From Trematomus loennbergii (lineage: Eukaryota; Chordata; Actinopteri; Perciformes; Nototheniidae): 64,000 bases of DNA. The translations under genes and the position numbers were made by a program. A model generated the notes under the pieces. It worked only from the letters and a program-made list of their open reading frames with translations. It did no database searches and had not been told where the DNA came from. Below, piece after piece: positions 57,741 to 64,000 of this stretch. Location of the stretch: positions 1 through 64,000 of the forward strand of contig JAAOOA010001158.1 of NCBI GenBank assembly GCA_012861695.1. The letters run 5' to 3'. The first letter of the stretch is position 1; each line of letters opens with the position of its first letter.

Positions 57741-58728
57741 TTTTTAACCATAACGGGTACTTTACACAACATTGAGTCAAACTTATCCTTCTTTTAATCC
57801 TTGTTTTATTTATGTTAAATTCTTGTTGTCGGTTAATTTTCCATTTTATTTATTAAGGTTTAAGATATCATTAGTCTTTTATTTTATTATTATCATGCTT
57901 GGTGTTTACACTTTTCTGCATTTTATAAGGCAATATATACTTTTTTGTTTTTGTCTGTAGGCTACTTAGGTTATTAAATAGTTATTGTGTCAAAATATAG
58001 GAAATGTATTAATATTTTATTGTATAATCGGTACAGGAAATGACATAATTCAGAGCACCACCACCGGTCCGGCATTGCTATCCATCCTCTGACAAAGTAA
58101 GTTGTGTTACTAAAGTCTGATGCATGATTTAATAATTGGGGCTTTTTTTTAAGCCTTTTCTCGCATAGTCCATCATACATAATGAACTGTTCTAAGTCTG
58201 AGAAATGCTTTCGCCATAATCAGCAAAGCAACATTAATGTGAAATTATTCTTGCGGGCGGCTAGCTAGCTAGCTCACGTTCAACATAAGCTTAATCTAGT
58301 TTAGCTACATTTATATCAGCTCATAAGTGGTGTGTGGAAAATATTTGTCTTAATTACGGCTACATACTTCGGTGTTAAAGTGTGAGTTATACGTTATCTT
58401 AATCGCTTTTGTTTTACACATGACAGTACTAACGCTGCCGAGCGGACATTTAACATATGTTTGGGGGGGAGGGGCATAGTCCATGTGCACGGCCATGTGC
58501 TTGTTCCGCGTCTGAAACAGGAAACACGTACATGAACTCACCATCAATGGTAAACATATATATATATTTGGATTTCTATTGAATTGTTTATATTTGTACT
58601 GTTGTGGGCTGAGGCATTGTGCTTCCAATTGGAGTAAAACCTTCATGTAATATCTGTTAATCTTTGACTATTTGTAGATGGAACTGTTGTAAAATGTGTC
58701 TTAATTATGTTTATTTACTTGTTCCAAG

Positions 58729-61700
58729 GGCGTTATGACTTGCATCTGCCACTATATGTCTGTCAAACTTGCCAGCAGCAGTGGACCCCCGACTTGAAAG
58801 TCCTCCTTAAGAGTGGATACTGGCCAGCTTCGGTCAGTATTTCCACACTTTACACCTTGGACCTCATGAGCTCCTTTGAAGAGCTCAAGGTCATCTCTCC
58901 GGGATTCTCCAGACAGGCCTTTGCAAAGCTGCTGGAGCATCGTACAAAGTGTGGAGGAAGAGTAAGTATAAATATTCGTTACCATATTATACATTATAAC
59001 ATTTCCGTAAATAGACAAAATCACAGCAATTATGTAATTATCTTCCAGTCTGGACCTGTCAACGGAGATGCACTGCAGCTTTCTGGAGTTCTCCTATGCC
59101 TCGTATGGGAAGAGCAGCTCTGCTGTGGTGCTCCTCTCATCTGCCCTGCCTGCACGCCGGAGATGTTGGCTGTTTCTGCCGATGGAAACAGGAAGCTCTA
59201 TCGCTTTCGGCGAAGTGGAAGGTGCTGTTTTTACAATGTTGTTATTTAACTTTTTGATTACTGTTTATATTTCATGGATATATTTGCTAATCTTTTTTTC
59301 CTTAGTTCTGATGGCAGCGCCTTTTTAATGGGCTCTTTGTAGCAGAAGACAGCGCGGTGGCTGCATTTGTCGACAAAATACAGAGATCACTGAAAAATGC
59401 AAGTTTTTATTCGTCATTTTACCTTATAGGTATATCACAAAAATAGCCATGTATATCCGACCTAGACTTTCTTCAAATTCAGCTACTTCTCCTTACCATC
59501 TACTCCAAAATCAGATAATTAGAACAAATGGTGTAGATTGTGATTCCATTGCTTTGAACTGATTTGTCATGATGTAATGTGTGTCTTAGACCCAGGGAAG
59601 AGGCACATGTGGGGACTCCCAGTGGACAGCAGCGAGGGAGACGTCAAGGAGGGCTTCTAAGCTGGATGAAGAAGGGATGGAGGTGGCTGTATGTCGCCAT
59701 GGGTTTCTTTTGAAGGCCTTAAATATGTACAGGGGGGAGATATTCGCCTACCCCCTGTATCTTCAAAAGGAACTCATGCCAGCCAAAGCCAAGTTCTTCG
59801 CCATGGATGTGGCTTGCAAGTACTGGCCGTACATGGAGAAAGCTGCAAGTGTCCTTCCTGCTCTCCAGGAGCTGACCACCATGAAGCCATTCCTCAGTGT
59901 AATGCATGCTCGAGCCCATGCTACCAAATGCGAGGTATGTGAAATATTTTTGTATCACGTACATTTATATTTTTTATATTTATAATACTGAAGTAGTAAA
60001 TATCTAAGATATACTGTTTAGTATAGTAGTATGTAGCCTCTTTGCACAACAATTCCAGCAACCTTTTACCATCAGATTATATGGAGTGGGAAGAACCAGG
60101 AGGGAGCAGGGATGACCGCCGGGGAAGAGGTGGAGCAGGTCAACAGCTACCTGTCCCGTTGTGCCCTGACAACCAAATACATGTCCAAAGCAGGTGAGTG
60201 GAAGGTTTTGCCCTATTATTGCATACTTTTTAGATGACACATCATAACCTCATTATTGCTTTCAAAAGCACGACTGGACATGCTCACAGTGCATGCTATG
60301 GGATGGAACAGGAAAAAAGGTGACTCCCTTCATCAGGCACTTTCCACAAGATATGTGAAGGTGAGCCTCCTATTAAAGGTGTTGTGTCCTTTGTCATTTG
60401 CACATGGCTTGTTGTTAATCATAGCAAGTTTTAATCTTGATAAATGTCCATCGTCTACTGTTTATCAGACTAGTAAGAGGCTCCTGGAAGAGACTGCAAG
60501 TCTTGAGGAACTCAAGACGGAGCTACATTGTGTCTCAGATGACATGGTGTCGACGTGGATTTCCGACGTGAAGGAATGGGCATCTGGTAAGCACGACGAG
60601 ATAACACCAGCTACATATCATTGTCCATGACTGTTTGAATTTACAGATTTGATCCTAAAGAGCAGCCAATGATATAAGGCGGATTTTTCATGCCACGTAA
60701 TGGGACCCTCACTGGATTTCAGTAGACGGGGACATAATCTTCAAGCAATAGCAAGCCAACTATGTGTCCATGTTTATCTCTGATATGTTCCAGTTTCCAT
60801 AGTTGTACCATCAATTTGTGTTAAAAGGTGTTACACAACTTTGTTTCTCAAAACCGTTACGTGTTGTGTAACAGTACATTTTACTGCCACTATTATTTCT
60901 ACAGGAACATCAGAAACATCGGGTACTTCTGAAGACATCCTTCAAACAGCACTGCAGCAAAGCATTGAGGGGCTTTACCTAAGTGTGAGGCAGCGGAAGC
61001 AATCCCTTTAGACAGAATGGTATAACAATATAATGTTTTAGGTTGCAGATTCAACCTACTGAATTATATATATTTTTTGCACTTGCAAATATAGTTGTCA
61101 CATATCCCTATCCCTCTACCTCATGTATTTTTCAGACAGCAGCAAGCTCCGCCATCGACTTCGAAGGAAGCTTGCAGACGACAAAAAGCGCCTTAACCAG
61201 GAGATACTGAAGTACAACCAGCTGGTACACGACTCTGCCAGAGGCATAGATGTTGCTGCGGTGGAGCATTCCCTCTCTGGAGGGAGCATCATGTCCGCGC
61301 TGTGGCCGTGGGAAGTTCATGGGTCAGTTTTCAGATATTTCATAATAATTAATTTGAAGTTCTGTTATATGAAGGTATACCTTGCTGAGTTATGCACATA
61401 TCATGTAGAGTGTTAAAACGTTCATTTAGTTTAAGGGTATATCTTAAGTTTTCTTATTGTGTATACATTTGATTATTTTGAAAGTACATGTTTGGAGTTT
61501 TAAACATATTGTTATGCTATAATGAAAATGTGACTCATGTATACATAACTGTGATTGGATTTTAGCTAACTTTACAGCCAAGAAAAAGATACTGGATCAA
61601 GTGATGCTTACACGGAGACTGCAAGAGGAGAAAGGCATCCTATTGTTGGAGATGGCGCAGCATTGCACATGGTTGCAGAACATGGCAGTTGCTCTAAAAA

Positions 61701-62398
61701 ATAAGGTGGCTGAGGAAGGTAAGTTGAAAGCAAAACTTAACCTACCTTGTAAAGTATGAGTTTTAAAGGAAAAAAGTCAGCCCAAATCATTCTTGGTCAC
61801 AGAAATTGGATGGAGTATAATGGCCTTTGCCCATTCGACCCGCCATTTTACATAATGAAGTCCCTTGACTTTGATGGCCATTTTACATAATGAAGTCCCT
61901 GACTTTGACCCGGCCATTTTACATGAAGTCTTGACTTTGACCGGCCATTTTACATAATGAAGTCCCTTGACTTTGACCCGGCCATTTTACATAATGAAGT
62001 CCCTTGACTTTGACCTGGCCATTTTACATAATGAAGTCCCTTGACTTTGACCTGGCCATTTTACATAATGAAGTCCCTTGACAGTGACAATCATCTTTAT
62101 GTACATGGGAGAGAATATACTCCATTGAAGTGCTCTGGCCTCGTGAAGCAATCTTACTGTATAGTATGTCCATATAACAATATTTTGTGTATTTTCAGAT
62201 GTAGACAAGGGGAATGTAGGACTTGGGTGCACCCTAAGAAGGAAGCATGCTGAGGCGTCGGAGAGGTTGCAGGTGGTACTGCAGCAGTACAAGACTGCTT
62301 TAGGTCCTGATGCTTCTTTCCTTCAACACGAAGAGGAAAGTCAAAGTGGCCTCAGCAGTCCAGACACCAGTGAGGATGAAGAAGGAAACATCATTTAG
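58729..62398 (+). pseudogene. KDZ (Kyakuja-Dileera-Zisupton) transposase, multi-exon, partly decayed
   Basis: Exons: 58729-58961 (LYVCQTCQQQW cysteine cluster, then LKSGYWPASVSISTLYTLDL), 59049-59221, about 59313-59402, 59590-59934 (SKLDEEGMEVAVCRHGFLLK, FFAMDVACKYWPYMEKAAS, MHARAHATKCE), 60076-60193 (IIWSGKNQEGAGMTAGEEVE), 60269-60360, 60469-60586, 60905-61019, 61136-61322 (SKLRHRLRRKLADDKKRLNQ), about 61573-61718 and 62199-62398 (acidic C-terminus ending EDEEGNII and TAG). The cysteine cluster, Asp/His motifs and GEEVEQ glutamate match KDZ transposases. The catalytic exons 59590-60360 are intact and in phase. Frame breaks occur in 59049-59221 (after GDALQ), at the start of 59313, near 61010 (premature TAG) and near 61566. 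The first exon(s) and the TIRs were not found. Confidence 0.8.
61830..62090 (+). repeat. 37-bp minisatellite in the last KDZ intron
   Basis: About 6-7 units of ccattttacataatgaagtc followed by ccttgactttgacctgg, with small deletions in two units. Confidence 0.9.
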
Positions 62399-63720
62399 GT
62401 AATTTACTTAGGAATGAATGTACAGTATCTTTGTTGATTTAGCCTCAACCTAGACATGTTGCTGTTACTTTTGTATTCATTAATGCTAAACATACATTGT
62501 GTATTCAAAAACCTCAAATGTGGGTTCTGATCTGCCGCTCTTTTTTGTTTCTCTGTATTTCCCCAGATTGCTGCTCTCAAGCACGAATATCCGCCAAGAC
62601 TTGATGTGCTATCAGAAATGTAAATACTTTACTGACTTTATATTTAGAGATTGTATTCATACTCCTCAATGGAAGATCACCCTTGAATATGTTGACCATA
62701 TGACTTTTCCCTATGCATCAGGCCAAACATTTCACTTGTACACAACTTAAATGTTATTGAACAAAATGCTCAGCGTCCCTGGAATGCATCCTGAGCAATG
62801 AACCATTCACTTTTGATCCTTTTTGAAACACTAGAATGTAAATTCCTAAATGTCCAAGTATATCTTGCTGGTTAAACACCTTGGTGAGCACATCATTGTC
62901 CAAGAGCAGGAGGTCTTTCCCTTTTTTCCCAGAACGGGATGCCTATGCATTATTATTTTCGATCTCTTATAGGATTGACCTGTCATTAACTTGATATGAC
63001 TGCACCTGTTACACTGCAGGCCAATAACAGCTTTGCTCTAATTGTTCATTTGTGTTTCTTTTGCATTACTTGCTTTTATTGCTTTGTCAGTTATATTTCC
63101 TTTTGATCTCCAGCTATTAACCTGATTGATTGAAGTACTTTAATCAACATGTACAATGCACAGTCTTTTAGGATGTATAATTAGGGACATTGAGATAAAC
63201 AACAAATAGTTTATTTGGTGAATCACCTCATTGTTGTTCTCAAAACCAAATAATACATTGTTATAAATTGTTATATTTGATTTACACATAGAATGTACAT
63301 GTTTAATATACATAGTTAAATCCTAAAAAAATGGTTGTGTTGTATGATTTCTTAATACTGTATGTTATAACCTTTTGCATAACTTGATTTTATGTTCTGT
63401 TGTCCATGCTTTTCATGTTAGACTAACCCCAACGCTCTAGAGTCAACATACACCCTTATGGTGGCCTTTTACTTGTATTGTGGTGAAACACAGAAGTAAA
63501 TCATTGCCAGAAAGGACCATTTTATTCTTTTAAAAACAATGTTATTGATGTGGTTGATTGATGAATAAATATAAATTAAGCATACTTCTGTGGTACTTTT
63601 TGTTGTTTACATCACACTGCATTATAATGCGTAAATTCATTTAGAAGTAACAATATGGGTTAGCACTTGAATATTTTTGTAAAGAGATGATCCTCATCTG
63701 GAACACTGGTTGTTAGTTTA
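62399..63720. other. 3' flank of the KDZ gene, AT-rich, no gene
   Basis: No further exon. Poly(A)-signal-like AATAAA occurs at about 63565 (gatgaataaatataaa). I looked for a terminal inverted repeat matching 57030 and found none. Confidence 0.4.
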
Positions 63721-64000
63721 AGATAAGATAGAACTTTATTGATCCCAATTTGGGAAATCTTTGCGTTGCAGCAGCATTAAAACACATGGCATTATACAAT
63801 AAAAAGACAAGAAATAAAGAAGAAAATATACATGTTGAATTTACAAATGAGCAATAACAAGATATAAAGCAAGGTATTATATTTACATAAGTATGTGACA
63901 GATGGAATATTAAATATTACACTGAATATGTCAAATGTACTGTGAAGAGAGAAGCTATGGAGCAGAGAGTTCTCTTCCAGCCAGAGGGGATTTGTTGTAC
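63721..64000 (-). repeat. LINE 3' tail family, copy 3
   Basis: Starts agataagatagaactttatt, gatcccaatttgggaaatct, ttgcgttgcagcagcattaa; minus-strand copy of 8195-8495, running off the window end. Confidence 0.7.

Overview
This window is nuclear DNA of a teleost fish, probably a percomorph. The evidence is vertebrate-type exons with GT-AG introns, a fish-style mix of mobile elements (hAT, piggyBac, Harbinger-like and KDZ DNA transposons, L2- and I-clade LINEs, Ty3/gypsy, a tRNA-derived SINE) and many CA/TG microsatellites. Most of the 64 kb is layered transposon material; only three loci look like ordinary host genes, and each has a complication. Layout: (1) 1-8 kb holds the first two coding exons of a VIP36-type cargo lectin gene (lman2, minus strand). 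Its first intron carries a SINE whose body has expanded into a roughly 60-copy, 38-bp tandem array, plus a TTAA-flanked MITE. (2) 8.7-11 kb holds a single-exon coiled-coil gene that I cannot place, interrupted by one extra G. (3) 11.4-16.9 kb is palindromic: a 2.7-kb giant inverted repeat with a perfect 36-bp centre and a solo LTR in one arm, then a second long inverted repeat nested with a TIR element. (4) 16.9-21.1 kb holds an L2-like LINE and two tandem copies of a unit carrying a P2X7 ballast-like zinc domain, one of them internally deleted. (5) 21.5-27.6 kb is a degraded gypsy element cut by a TAA-flanked MITE and by a hAT element that keeps only a BED-finger exon. (6) 28.2-34.9 kb looks like one 6.7-kb hAT-type insertion (8-bp duplication gttggaac). 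It is filled with further hAT copies and a two-exon beta-tubulin fragment, and it sits inside a 29-bp minisatellite next to a truncated piggyBac transposase (35.3-36.6 kb). (7) 37-46 kb holds several copies of a CCCCTTTCACACC-terminated element, an orphan C2H2/CxxC gene fragment and a duplicated repeat block. (8) 46.6-49.7 kb holds a small C2H2 zinc-finger gene (minus strand). (9) 50.6-54.8 kb is a chain of three TIR elements joined end to end at shared CGG triplets; the first carries a short, coding-poor LTR element. (10) 54.8-56.6 kb holds the 3' half of an I-clade LINE with an RNase H domain (minus strand). (11) 57-62.4 kb holds a multi-exon KDZ (Kyakuja-Dileera-Zisupton) transposase with its catalytic exons intact and frameshifts elsewhere. 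(12) The window ends in a LINE 3' tail also found at 8.2 kb and 27.7 kb. How the parts relate: there is no operon-like or pathway-level organisation. The organising principle is repeated insertion of elements into elements, which lets target-site duplications date many events relative to each other. The most unusual observations are the CNG-linked MITE chain, the mobile-looking P2X7 ballast-like unit, the beta-tubulin fragment between two hAT copies, the giant palindrome and the SINE-born megasatellite in the lman2 intron. All identifications rest on reading translated motifs by eye; no database search was run.
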